Shown one piece after another: positions 1 through 6,086 of a stretch of 6,805 nucleotides of DNA (position 1 is the stretch's first letter; every line of letters begins with the position of its first letter). The stretch is from Actinomycetota bacterium. GTDB taxonomy: Bacteria > Actinomycetota > Actinomycetes > Nanopelagicales > Nanopelagicaceae. The notes beneath the pieces were generated by a model that was not told the DNA's origin, ran no database searches, and saw only the letters and a list, made by a program, of their open reading frames with translations. The stretch lies in contig JAQCGQ010000035.1 of NCBI GenBank assembly GCA_027730465.1, positions 1 through 6,805 on the forward strand. The letters are read 5' to 3'. The position numbers and the translations under genes were made by a program.

Positions 1-484
1 CATGGGCAATATTGTTATTGAATTATTTCCAAACCAAGCACCAAAAACTGTTGCAAACTTTGTTGAGCTAGCAACTGGTGCTAAAGAGTGGTTGGATCCC
101 AACATTGGCGAAAAAGTTAAGACAAATCTTTATGATGGAACTATTTTTCATAGAGTCATTCCAGGTTTTATGATCCAAGGTGGTGACCCAATGGGTAGCG
201 GAATGGGTGGACCTGGATACAACTTTGCTGATGAGTTTCACGGTGAGTTAAATTTTGATAAGCCATACCTACTGGCAATGGCAAATGCTGGGCCAAACAC
301 AAATGGATCACAGTTTTTTATCACAGTAGCAGCAACTGCCTGGCTAAACCGTAAACACTCTATTTTTGGTGAGGTAAAAGATGCGGCTAGTCAGAAAGTA
401 GTAGACACCATTGCAGCTGTTAAAACTGGAGCGAACGATAAGCCGGTACAAGCTATAAAGATTAACTCAATCTCATTTAAGTAA
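1..484 (+). CDS. Cyclophilin-type peptidyl-prolyl cis-trans isomerase, 5' end cut off by the window edge
   Basis: Catalyses cis-trans isomerisation of Xaa-Pro bonds during folding, probably in the cytoplasm since no signal peptide is visible in what remains. Counting from the Met at base 2, the cyclophilin core is complete: FHRVI at residues 49-53 with catalytic Arg51, FMIQGGDP at 56-63 with Gln59, the NGSQFF block at 101-106, Trp114 and His119. The insert between TGAKEW and LYDGT (about residues 25-46) is typical of actinobacterial PpiA-like proteins. Family members from memory are about 170-180 residues and usually carry a short strand before 'MGNI', so the Met at base 2 is probably internal and some 10-15 residues lie outside the window. 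The frame is open to base 1. The rhomboid gene follows after 4 bases, suggesting one transcript. The family call is firm; the true start is not visible. Confidence 0.95.
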   Translation, partial: MGNIVIELFPNQAPKTVANFVELATGAKEWLDPNIGEKVKTNLYDGTIFHRVIPGFMIQGGDPMGSGMGGPGYNFADEFHGELNFDKPYLLAMANAGPNTNGSQFFITVAATAWLNRKHSIFGEVKDAASQKVVDTIAAVKTGANDKPVQAIKINSISFK

Positions 485-488
485 ATTA

Positions 489-1025
489 ATGCAGCAAAGC
501 CTTACAAGAAGTTTAATTCTTTTCATTTCCGGCTGCTTCCTCCTTACCGTATTTCAACCAAACCTTGAATTTGATTTAGCTTTATATGGCGCAGCAGTTG
601 ACCAAGGTGAGTACTGGCGGCTTTTGACAGTTGCACTAGTTCATGGCGGATGGATTCATTTACTTTGTAATATGTTGGCGCTATTTTCAATTGGCACACC
701 AATAGAAAATTTTTATGGCAGAAATAAATATATTTTTATTCTGCTCACTTCCCTCATCGCTGGCTCTCTAGCCTCATACTTTTTTAACCCACCACAAACC
801 TTCGCAGTTGGAGCGTCCGGCATGATCTTTGGCCTCTTTGGAGCTCTTGCGATTACAGGTAAGCGAATGGGTGCAAACTTTAAAGAAGCAGCTACGTTGA
901 TAGCGATTAATCTTGCTATTCCTTTTCTTATTCCAGGTATTGACTGGAAAGCCCACCTTGGCGGGCTAATTGGCGGCGGCCTAGCCGCTAGCCTCATTAA
1001 GCCAAAAAGAGCAGCCTGGGAATAA
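489..1025 (+). CDS. Rhomboid-family intramembrane serine protease
   Basis: An integral membrane protease that cuts substrate proteins within or near the bilayer. The 178-residue product has about six hydrophobic segments (near residues 8-22, 52-71, 79-99, 106-123, 133-150 and 154-171), the minimal rhomboid core. The catalytic dyad is visible: Ser110 in GASG (108-111) and His156 in the last segment (WKAHLGG). The helix-2 signature is also present (His52, His57, Asn61 in HGGWIHLLCN, which in the family lines the oxyanion site), as is the WR pair of the L1 loop (Trp43, Arg44). It therefore looks active rather than an inactive homologue. It lacks the N-terminal zinc-ribbon extension found on some actinobacterial relatives. 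The start lies 4 bases after the cyclophilin stop with no clear Shine-Dalgarno sequence, pointing to translational coupling. From memory, cyclophilin-rhomboid pairs occur in other actinobacteria. The substrate is unknown. Confidence 0.93.
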   Translation: MQQSLTRSLILFISGCFLLTVFQPNLEFDLALYGAAVDQGEYWRLLTVALVHGGWIHLLCNMLALFSIGTPIENFYGRNKYIFILLTSLIAGSLASYFFNPPQTFAVGASGMIFGLFGALAITGKRMGANFKEAATLIAINLAIPFLIPGIDWKAHLGGLIGGGLAASLIKPKRAAWE

Positions 1026-1060
1026 AAACTACGCTTAAGCAGTTCCTGTAGATAGCAATA

Positions 1061-1079
1061 TTGAGCCTGATCGGCTCAA
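1061..1079. promoter_or_regulatory. HAIR-like HspR operator upstream of dnaK
   Basis: Perfect 7-bp inverted repeat, TTGAGCC at 1061-1067 and GGCTCAA at 1073-1079, around 5 bases. Read as TTGAG-N9-CTCAA it has exactly the geometry of the HspR-associated inverted repeat (consensus CTTGAGT-N7-ACTCAAG), differing only in the outermost and innermost base of each half. HspR itself is encoded four genes downstream, so negative autoregulation of the operon is the natural reading. Alternative: the same 7-bp stem followed by CCTTTT could be a weak terminator for the rhomboid gene, but the T tract is only four bases. Confidence 0.7.
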
Positions 1080-1082
1080 CCT

Positions 1083-1104
1083 TTTGACCAAAAGGGCACT
1101 CAAG
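1083..1104. promoter_or_regulatory. Possible second, degenerate HAIR site
   Basis: An exact consensus right half-site, ACTCAAG, lies at 1098-1104. The matching left half is poor: TTTGACC at 1083-1089 keeps only TTGA and the spacing is 8 rather than 7. It sits between the proposed -35 and -10 boxes, where a bound repressor would block polymerase. Known actinobacterial dnaK promoters often carry more than one HAIR copy. This one is supported only by the good half. Confidence 0.4.
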
Positions 1105-1113
1105 GTTGAAAAT
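1084..1113 (+). promoter_or_regulatory. Candidate dnaK promoter
   Basis: A -35-like TTGACC (1084-1089) and a -10-like GAAAAT (1108-1113, four of six matches to TATAAT) are 18 bases apart. Transcription would start near 1120, giving a leader of about 60 bases. The -35 box lies just downstream of the HAIR-like repeat at 1061-1079 and the spacer contains an ACTCAAG half-site. The -10 box is weak, so position is a proposal. Confidence 0.4.
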
Positions 1114-1164
1114 AGGTCCATGAAGGTGGGCGTAGGCCAAACCTTTAAAGGATAACCCCAACAC

Positions 1165-1170
1165 AGGAGG
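1165..1170 (+). promoter_or_regulatory. Ribosome binding site of dnaK
   Basis: AGGAGG, a full match to the Shine-Dalgarno core, ends 9 bases before the ATG at 1180. It is the strongest ribosome binding site in the window, fitting the high expression expected for DnaK, and fixes the start codon. Confidence 0.9.
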
Positions 1171-1179
1171 AAACTAAAG

Positions 1180-3009
1180 ATGGCAAGAGCAGTAGGAATT
1201 GATTTAGGAACAACTAATAGTTGCGTATCAGTATTAGAGGCTGGTGAGCCAACTGTTATCGCAAACGCAGAGGGTGCTAGAACTACACCTTCAATAGTTG
1301 CCTTTGCAAAAAATGGTGAGGTATTAGTTGGTGAAGTAGCAAAGCGACAATCTGTCACAAACGTTGAGCGAACAATTCGCTCCATTAAAAGACATATGGG
1401 TACTAACTGGACTCAAGATGTTGATGGCAAGAAGTACACACCACAAGAAATTAGCGCGCGCATTTTAATGAAGTTAAAGCGCGATGCGGAAAGTTATTTA
1501 GGTGAGCCAGTATCGGATGCTGTAATTACTGTGCCGGCATACTTTAATGATGCACAAAGACAAGCAACTAAAGAAGCTGGTGAGATTGCCGGGCTTAACG
1601 TACTTCGAATTGTTAACGAGCCAACAGCTGCTGCGCTCGCCTACGGTTTAGATAAAGGTGATAAAGAACAAACCATTTTAGTTTTTGACTTAGGTGGTGG
1701 AACCTTCGACGTTTCCTTACTAGAAATAGGTGAGGGCGTAGTAGAGGTTAAAGCAACCAATGGTGATAACAATCTTGGTGGCGATGACTGGGATCAAGCT
1801 TTAGTTGATCACTTAGTTAAAACATTTGCTGCTAAAAACGGTATTGATTTAACAAAAGATAAGATGGCAATGCAAAGAGTTCGCGAAGCAGCAGAGAAAG
1901 CAAAAATCGAACTTTCATCCTCTGCTCAAACCTCTGTTAACTTGCCATACATAACAGTTGATACTGAGAAGAATCCTCTTTTCTTAGATGAGACTGTTAC
2001 CCGCGCACAGTTCCAAGGATTAACTGCAGACCTATTAGAGCGATGCAAGAAGCCGTTCCAATCAGTATTAAAAGATGCTGGTATTCCAATCGCCGATATT
2101 GATCATGTGGTTTTAGTCGGTGGATCAACTCGTATGCCAGCAGTTGTTGGTTTAGTTAAATCATTAACTGGTGGACAAGAGCCAAATAAGGGTGTTAACC
2201 CAGATGAGGTTGTTGCAGTTGGCGCAGCTCTACAAGCTGGTGTGCTTAAAGGTGAGGTAAAAGATGTTTTATTACTTGATGTAACACCACTATCACTTGG
2301 TATTGAAACCAAAGGTGGTGTATTTACCAAGTTAATAGAGCGAAATACCACTATCCCAACTAAGCGCAGTGAGATCTTCTCAACAGCTGATGACAATCAA
2401 CCTGCGGTGCAGATTCAAGTATTCCAAGGTGAGAGAGAGATGGCTGCTTACAACAAAAAACTTGGCATGTTTGAATTAACTGGCTTACCACCAGCACCAA
2501 GAGGTGTTCCTCAAATCGAAGTTACATTTGATATTGATGCCAATGGAATTGTTCATGTGTCAGCAAAAGATTTAGGAACTGGCAAAGAACAAAAGATGAC
2601 TATCACTGGTGGATCTGCTCTATCTAAAGATGAGATTGAGCGAATGATGAAGGATGCAGAATCACACGCTGATGAAGATAAGCAGCGCCGCGAGGAAGCA
2701 GATGTTAGAAACTCTGGTGACGCACTTGTTTATCAGACCGAGAAGTTCTTAAAAGATAATGCTGATAAATTCAACGAAGGTGATAACGCTACAAAGAAGA
2801 GTGAACTAGATACCGCAATCACAGATCTTAAGAAAACTCTTGAAGGTAGTGATATGTCAGCGATTAAAAGCGCTACTGAAAAAGTTTCTGAAATTAGTCA
2901 GCAACTAGGTGCTGCACTATATGCTGCAAATGCTGCGCAAGCTCCAGCAGGAGATACACCAGTAGATGATGGTGTGCAAGATGCTGAAGTTGTAGATGAG
3001 CAAAAATAA
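1180..3009 (+). CDS. dnaK: Molecular chaperone DnaK (Hsp70)
   Basis: ATP-driven cytoplasmic Hsp70 that binds exposed hydrophobic segments of client proteins and works with DnaJ and GrpE from the same operon. The 609-residue product is full length for a Gram-positive-type DnaK (E. coli's is 638). Nucleotide-binding domain: phosphate-1 motif DLGTTNS at 8-14, phosphate-2 motif [11 protein letters not shown] at 169-179, adenosine motif [10 protein letters not shown] at 311-320. The interdomain linker DVLLLDVTP (362-370) leads into the substrate-binding beta domain (to about 480), followed by the helical lid and a flexible Ala/Asp-rich tail ending in an acidic motif like the family's EEVD-type end. 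The start is fixed by AGGAGG 9 bases upstream. The stop overlaps the grpE start by one base (TAATG). Expected to be heat-inducible through HspR. In known actinobacteria DnaK also acts as co-repressor with HspR; here that is inferred. Confidence 0.99.
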   Translation: MARAVGIDLGTTNSCVSVLEAGEPTVIANAEGARTTPSIVAFAKNGEVLVGEVAKRQSVTNVERTIRSIKRHMGTNWTQDVDGKKYTPQEISARILMKLKRDAESYLGEPVSDAVITVPAYFNDAQRQATKEAGEIAGLNVLRIVNEPTAAALAYGLDKGDKEQTILVFDLGGGTFDVSLLEIGEGVVEVKATNGDNNLGGDDWDQALVDHLVKTFAAKNGIDLTKDKMAMQRVREAAEKAKIELSSSAQTSVNLPYITVDTEKNPLFLDETVTRAQFQGLTADLLERCKKPFQSVLKDAGIPIADIDHVVLVGGSTRMPAVVGLVKSLTGGQEPNKGVNPDEVVAVGAALQAGVLKGEVKDVLLLDVTPLSLGIETKGGVFTKLIERNTTIPTKRSEIFSTADDNQPAVQIQVFQGEREMAAYNKKLGMFELTGLPPAPRGVPQIEVTFDIDANGIVHVSAKDLGTGKEQKMTITGGSALSKDEIERMMKDAESHADEDKQRREEADVRNSGDALVYQTEKFLKDNADKFNEGDNATKKSELDTAITDLKKTLEGSDMSAIKSATEKVSEISQQLGAALYAANAAQAPAGDTPVDDGVQDAEVVDEQK

Positions 3010-3512
3010 TGAGTGAGGAAAACATAGCTGCATCAGATAAGGAGTTATCTGATGCAGTTGATGAAGCACTAAGTGAAGCAACTGTTGTAGTAGATGAGGT
3101 TGTAACACTTACTGCAGATTTGCAACGAGTACAAGCTGAGTATGCAAATTATCGTAAGCGAGTAGACCGAGATCGGGCATCAACTACTGAGTTTGCTTTT
3201 GCATCTGTATTAATTGAGCTACTGCCAGTATTAGATGACTTAGATAGAGCTGGTGAACATGGTGAGTTAACTGGTGGTTTTAAAGCGGTGGCAGATCGCA
3301 TAAATACAATTGCTGAAAAACTTGGACTTACTAAGTTTGCTGACGCGCCAGTCACTTTTAATCCAGAGATTCATGAGGCGCTTATGCATGAAACCTCAAA
3401 GGATGTAACTGAGCCAACTGCAACAAAAATATTACAACCTGGATATAAATTTAAAGAGCGGGTAATTAGGCCTGCTCGGGTAGCAGTAACTGACCCAGAG
3501 ACAACTGCCTAA
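3009..3512 (+). CDS. grpE: Nucleotide exchange factor GrpE
   Basis: Dimeric co-chaperone that opens the DnaK nucleotide cleft to release ADP. The 167-residue product has an acidic, low-complexity N-terminus (1-30), a long helix from about 32-62 forming the dimer stalk (including ANYRKR at 46-51), a four-helix-bundle region (63-110) and the C-terminal beta wing with family signatures FNPEIHEAL (117-125) and GYKFKERVIRPARV (145-158). It is shorter than many GrpE proteins because the N-terminal tail is brief. The ATG shares its A with the dnaK stop, and no clear Shine-Dalgarno sequence precedes it, so translation probably depends on ribosomes finishing dnaK. Codons 7-17 are spanned by a strong perfect palindrome (3028-3057), described separately. 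Confidence 0.97.
   Translation: MSEENIAASDKELSDAVDEALSEATVVVDEVVTLTADLQRVQAEYANYRKRVDRDRASTTEFAFASVLIELLPVLDDLDRAGEHGELTGGFKAVADRINTIAEKLGLTKFADAPVTFNPEIHEALMHETSKDVTEPTATKILQPGYKFKERVIRPARVAVTDPETTA
3028..3057. repeat. Perfect 13-bp inverted repeat inside grpE
   Basis: CTGCATCAGATAA at 3028-3040 is exactly reverse-complemented at 3045-3057, with the 4-base loop GGAG between. In RNA the stem can grow by G-U, A-U and U-G pairs (3025-3027 with 3058-3060). It begins 19 bases after the A of the grpE ATG and encodes part of the acidic N-terminus. No T tract follows, so it is not a standard intrinsic terminator. It could be an mRNA processing or stability element at the dnaK/grpE junction, or a protein-binding palindrome; the sequence does not decide. 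Confidence 0.85.
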
Positions 3513-3520
3513 AAGGCGGT
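3513..3520 (+). promoter_or_regulatory. Ribosome binding site of dnaJ
   Basis: AAGGCGGT, one mismatch from the extended Shine-Dalgarno AAGGAGGT, lies in the 15-base gap between grpE and dnaJ with 7 bases to the ATG at 3528. It supports that start and gives dnaJ its own ribosome entry rather than coupling alone. Confidence 0.75.
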
Positions 3521-3527
3521 AATTACT

Positions 3528-4442
3528 ATGGCGGCTAAGGATTTATACGAAAAGAATTATTACCAAATCCTTGGTGTGGCAGGTAATGCTGATTCTGCTG
3601 CAATAAAAAAGCAGTATCGAAAACTAGCTAGAGAGTTACACCCTGATAAAACTAAGGGTGATAAAAAACTAGAAGATAGATTTAAAGCAGTTTCTGAGGC
3701 GTATGACATATTAAGTGATGATAAAAAACGGCGTGAGTATGACGATGCGCGTCAAGCATTTAAATCAGGCAGAATTCCACCAGGCTTTAATGGCGGCGGC
3801 CAAGGATTTAATGGTGGGGATTTCAGTGATTTATTTGGGCCAGGTGGAGATATTTTTTCAACACTATTTGGTGGCGCTAGGCAGCGACATGGCGCAGATT
3901 TACAAACTGAAGCATCAATCTCATTTAAAGATTCAATTTATGGAACTGAGTTAAACCTACGATTATCACCATCAGGATCTGCGCCAACAAGTATTACAAC
4001 TAGAGTGCCAGCTGGAATTAGAGATGGCGCGAAGATAAAAATTAAAGGACGTGGTGCACCAGGAGCAGCAGGACCGGGTGATTTATATGTGTTGGTGCAC
4101 GTGACACCACACCCACTATTTTCTCGCAAAGATGAGAATATTCATTTAACTCTCCCAATAACTTTTTCTGAAGCAGCACTTGGCGCTGATATTTCTATAC
4201 CAACATTAGATGGTGATGAAGTAACTGTGCGTATTCCACCCGGCACACCAAGTGGTAGGACACTTAGAGTAAAGGGGCGCGGTGTTAAAAAAGGTTCAAG
4301 TGTTGGTGATTTAATGATTACCCTAGATGTGAGAATCCCACAACGTGTAGATGGTGAAGCCAAACGTGCAATTGAAGAGTTTGCTAAAGCTACTAAAGAT
4401 TTTAATCCAAGAACTGAATTGTTTGATAAGGCAAAATTATGA
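3528..4442 (+). CDS. dnaJ: DnaJ co-chaperone lacking the zinc-finger domain
   Basis: Hsp40 partner that delivers clients to DnaK and stimulates its ATPase. The 304-residue product has a J domain at about 10-73 with the essential HPD at 38-40, a Gly/Phe-rich linker (81-117) containing two DLFG/TLFG-like stretches, then two C-terminal client-binding domains (about 120-200 and 201-285). Full dnaK-operon DnaJ proteins (about 370-390 residues) carry four CxxCxGxG motifs inside C-terminal domain I. Here that region is replaced by a short link at about 146-158 (SPSGSAPTSITTR), and there is no cysteine in the whole protein. The flanks (GADLQTEASISFKD before; RVPAGIRDGAKIKIKGRG after) still resemble actinobacterial DnaJ1 as I remember it, so this looks like a clean in-frame domain loss giving a type II (CbpA-like) architecture. 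The start has an AAGGCGGT ribosome site. The TGA overlaps the hspR ATG by 4 bases. Confidence 0.95.
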   Translation: MAAKDLYEKNYYQILGVAGNADSAAIKKQYRKLARELHPDKTKGDKKLEDRFKAVSEAYDILSDDKKRREYDDARQAFKSGRIPPGFNGGGQGFNGGDFSDLFGPGGDIFSTLFGGARQRHGADLQTEASISFKDSIYGTELNLRLSPSGSAPTSITTRVPAGIRDGAKIKIKGRGAPGAAGPGDLYVLVHVTPHPLFSRKDENIHLTLPITFSEAALGADISIPTLDGDEVTVRIPPGTPSGRTLRVKGRGVKKGSSVGDLMITLDVRIPQRVDGEAKRAIEEFAKATKDFNPRTELFDKAKL

Positions 4443-4816
4443 GCCAAGAAAATCAAATCCCAGAGGATGAAGCAGTTTATGTAATATCAGTTGCTTCCCA
4501 ATTATCTGGACTACATCCACAAACTCTTCGTCAATATGACAGATTAGGTTTAGTTTCACCAAATAGAACTATTGGTAAAAATCGTAGGTATTCACTATTA
4601 GATATTGTGAAATTACGTAATGTGCAGCGATTAGTTGGTGAAGGAATTAACCTGGCAGGTATTGCCAGAATCATGCAACTAGAGGAGGCAGTTGCCAATA
4701 TGGCACTTGAGGTTGCAAAACTTAGAACCGAGGTAGATGCATTGATTGAAGCAAATCCACCTAAAGCATTAGTAAGACGTAGTGAACAAACCGTTGTTGT
4801 TTACCCCAAGAAGTAA
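4439..4816 (+). CDS. hspR: Heat-shock repressor HspR (MerR family)
   Basis: DNA-binding repressor of the actinobacterial dnaK regulon. The 125-residue product starts with a MerR-type winged helix-turn-helix: VYVISVASQLSGLHPQTLRQYDRLGLVSPNR-like region from residue 13 to 43, then the wing with GKNRRYS (46-52) and the IVKLRNVQRLVGEGINLAGIARIM helices (56-79). A helical segment at about 77-104 may form the dimer coiled coil, and a short basic/hydrophobic tail follows. No cysteine or other effector-binding domain is present, as expected of HspR rather than metal-sensing MerR proteins. Translation is coupled to dnaJ through the ATGA overlap. The HAIR-like repeat at 1061-1079 is the likely operator, closing a feedback loop. 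In Streptomyces and Mycobacterium HspR needs DnaK as co-repressor; I infer the same here. Confidence 0.94.
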   Translation: MSQENQIPEDEAVYVISVASQLSGLHPQTLRQYDRLGLVSPNRTIGKNRRYSLLDIVKLRNVQRLVGEGINLAGIARIMQLEEAVANMALEVAKLRTEVDALIEANPPKALVRRSEQTVVVYPKK

Positions 4817-4841
4817 TTACAAGTAAGGATAGGCTCACCAT

Positions 4842-5375
4842 ATGTCAGCAAAAGATGCGCTAAAGAGTGAGATATTAAAAAAAGCGGTTGTGCACGGTAA
4901 AGTTATTTTATCCTCTGGCAAAGAAGCTGATTATTATGTTGATTTACGCAGAGTTACTTTAGATGCAACATCTGCGCCACTTGTTGGTCAGGTAATGCTT
5001 GAGTTAACTAAAGATCTTGATTATGAAGCAGTTGGTGGCTTAACACTTGGAGCTGATCCTGTTGCAACTGCAATGATGCACGTGGCAGCGAGTAATGGGC
5101 GAAGACTAGATTCATTTGTTGTTCGCAAAGCAGAGAAAGCTCATGGACTGCAAAGGAGAATTGAAGGACCAGATGTAAAGGGGCGAAAAGTTTTGGCAGT
5201 TGAAGACACCTCTACAACAGGTGGTTCTGTACTAACAGCAGTTGAAGCATTAAAAGAAGCTGGCGCCATTGTGGTGGCCGTTGCAGTAATTGTCGAAAGA
5301 GGAGCAGCCACAAAGGTTAAAGAAGCTGGATTTGAATACCGATCTGCTTACCAATTAAGTGATTTAGGTTTGTAA
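4842..5375 (+). CDS. pyrE: Orotate phosphoribosyltransferase
   Basis: Joins orotate to PRPP to make orotidine 5'-phosphate and pyrophosphate, the fifth step of de novo pyrimidine synthesis, in the cytoplasm. The 177-residue length fits actinobacterial PyrE. Visible motifs are the orotate/phosphate region SSGKEADYYVDLR (24-36), the flexible catalytic loop with VVRKAEKAHG (93-102, Lys96, Lys99, His101) and the PRPP-binding motif VLAVEDTSTTGGS (117-129) with its two acidic residues. AAGGATAGG at 4825-4833 supplies a ribosome site (the last AGG is 8 bases from the ATG). It follows hspR by 25 bases with no visible terminator or clear promoter, so it may be read through from the heat-shock operon. 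The stop codon lies inside the end of the convergent dedA gene. Confidence 0.96.
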   Translation: MSAKDALKSEILKKAVVHGKVILSSGKEADYYVDLRRVTLDATSAPLVGQVMLELTKDLDYEAVGGLTLGADPVATAMMHVAASNGRRLDSFVVRKAEKAHGLQRRIEGPDVKGRKVLAVEDTSTTGGSVLTAVEALKEAGAIVVAVAVIVERGAATKVKEAGFEYRSAYQLSDLGL

Positions 5376-6056
5376 CCTTTTTCTTTTTCTCCCTCGTAAA
5401 ATTTCTAGAAATATTGGTAGCAAGCTTAATAAAATAATTAAACCAATGATTGGTAGCAAATATTTGTCGATAGATCCTTCGATTCTTTCACCCAATATAT
5501 AACCAAGAAGTAAAATTCCATCTGTCCAAATTATTGCCCCGATAATATTCCAAAACATAAATGTTTTTAAAGGAACATTAATAATGCCAACCGTAGGATT
5601 TATTAGTGTTCTAACAAAAGGTATAAATCTTGCAAGTACTAAAGCTTTACCGATTCCGTATTTTTCCAACCATTTCTCTGTTTGAATAACTCTAGCCTGT
5701 GTAAAAAATCTACCATCTGGTCGGTCAAATAATTTACGACCATATTTAATTCCAAACCAGCGACCAACAAATGAACCAGCGATTGCAGCGATTGGTGCGC
5801 AAATAAAAAGCGTGGCGGTTGGTAGTTGATTTCCATTTAGTAGCACTACCCCAGTTGCCGATGATGCAATACCTGCAATAAACAAAAGTGAATCTCCAGG
5901 AAATGCCAAGCCAACTAATAATCCGGTTTCTGCAAATAAAATTGCCAAAATTCCAATTAGGCCAAGGTCGGTGACTATTGAGCTCGCGTTAAAGAGATTC
6001 ATCTTGAGGGTCAGGGTATCTGTCTTAGATGGGTAAATTAAGCGTGATTTATCCAC
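5364..6056 (-). CDS. DedA-family (VTT/SNARE-associated) membrane protein
   Basis: Polytopic inner-membrane protein of the DedA family, whose bacterial members are linked to proton-motive-force homeostasis, envelope integrity and lipid-carrier transport; the substrate of this one is unknown. The 230-residue product shows the family pattern: FAETGLLVGLAFPGDSLLF (41-59), GxxxGRWFG-type block (about 94-102), ARFIPFVRTLINPTVG (142-157) and FMFWNIIGAIIW (166-177). Residues functionally important in E. coli YqjA appear as Glu43, Asp55, Arg143 and Arg149. Hydrophobic segments lie near 31-50, 53-75, 79-98, 150-165, 167-187 and 198-218, and the tail is strongly basic. I take the GTG at 6056 because GAGG precedes it by 6 bases. 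Met19 (6002) is closer to usual family N-termini but has no ribosome site. The 3' end overlaps pyrE by 12 bases. Confidence 0.93.
   Translation of the reverse strand: MDKSRLIYPSKTDTLTLKMNLFNASSIVTDLGLIGILAILFAETGLLVGLAFPGDSLLFIAGIASSATGVVLLNGNQLPTATLFICAPIAAIAGSFVGRWFGIKYGRKLFDRPDGRFFTQARVIQTEKWLEKYGIGKALVLARFIPFVRTLINPTVGIINVPLKTFMFWNIIGAIIWTDGILLLGYILGERIEGSIDKYLLPIIGLIILLSLLPIFLEILRGRKRKRLQT
5366..5390 (+). terminator. Weak intrinsic terminator at the end of pyrE
   Basis: AGGTT (5366-5370) pairs with AACCT (5374-5378) around TGT, and is followed by a T-rich run with two C interruptions (5379-5390). The stem is only 5 bp, contains the pyrE stop codon and lies inside the convergent dedA coding end. 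Position and T tract favour a terminator; the short stem keeps confidence low. Confidence 0.4.
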
Positions 6057-6062
6057 GGCATA

Positions 6063-6069
6063 CCTCTTT
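6063..6069 (-). promoter_or_regulatory. Ribosome binding site of the dedA-family gene
   Basis: AAAGAGG on the minus strand, 6 bases before the GTG at 6056. An ATG at 6061-6059 is nearer but out of frame, only one base from the site, and leads to a stop after seven codons, so the GTG is the better start. Confidence 0.6.
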
Positions 6070-6080
6070 ATTTGTAAAAA

Positions 6081-6086
6081 AGTATA
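6081..6086 (-). promoter_or_regulatory. Candidate -10 box for the dedA-family gene
   Basis: TATACT on the minus strand (five of six matches to TATAAT), about 25 bases before the GTG start, would give a short leader of about 18 bases. No convincing -35 is seen at 17-19 bases; ATGACG lies 20 bases away. Confidence 0.35.

Noticed and set aside
713..997. Minus-strand open frames inside the rhomboid gene
   Set aside because: Antisense to clear rhomboid active-site codons; Arg/Pro/Ala-rich shadow.
1061..1086. Intrinsic terminator of the rhomboid gene
   Set aside because: The 7-bp stem is followed by only four T residues; HAIR geometry and position next to the dnaK promoter explain it better, though both roles are possible.
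1035..1385. Minus-strand open frame of 116 codons across the dnaK promoter and 5' end
   Set aside because: It overlaps the dnaK start and control region, its translation matches no family I recognise, and it is best explained as the antisense of well-conserved dnaK codons.
2103..2396. Minus-strand open frame inside dnaK
   Set aside because: Fully antisense to the conserved dnaK nucleotide/substrate-domain junction; Ser/Thr/Pro-rich shadow translation.
3715..3954. Second plus-strand frame within dnaJ, considered as a sign of a frameshift or remnant zinc finger
   Set aside because: The main frame is continuous through J domain, linker and C-terminal domains, and the alternative frame encodes no cysteine motif.
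4090..4113. GTGTTGGTG/CACCACAC imperfect hairpin in dnaJ
   Set aside because: Needs a bulge, lies in conserved coding sequence (LVHVTPHP) and has no regulatory position.
4652..4668. CTGGCA/TGCCAG inverted repeat in hspR
   Set aside because: Arms of only 6 bp in coding sequence, not placed at a junction; expected by chance.
6003..6009. CTTGAGG resembling a HAIR left half-site near the dedA start
   Set aside because: No right half-site at the required spacing and it lies inside the dedA coding frame.
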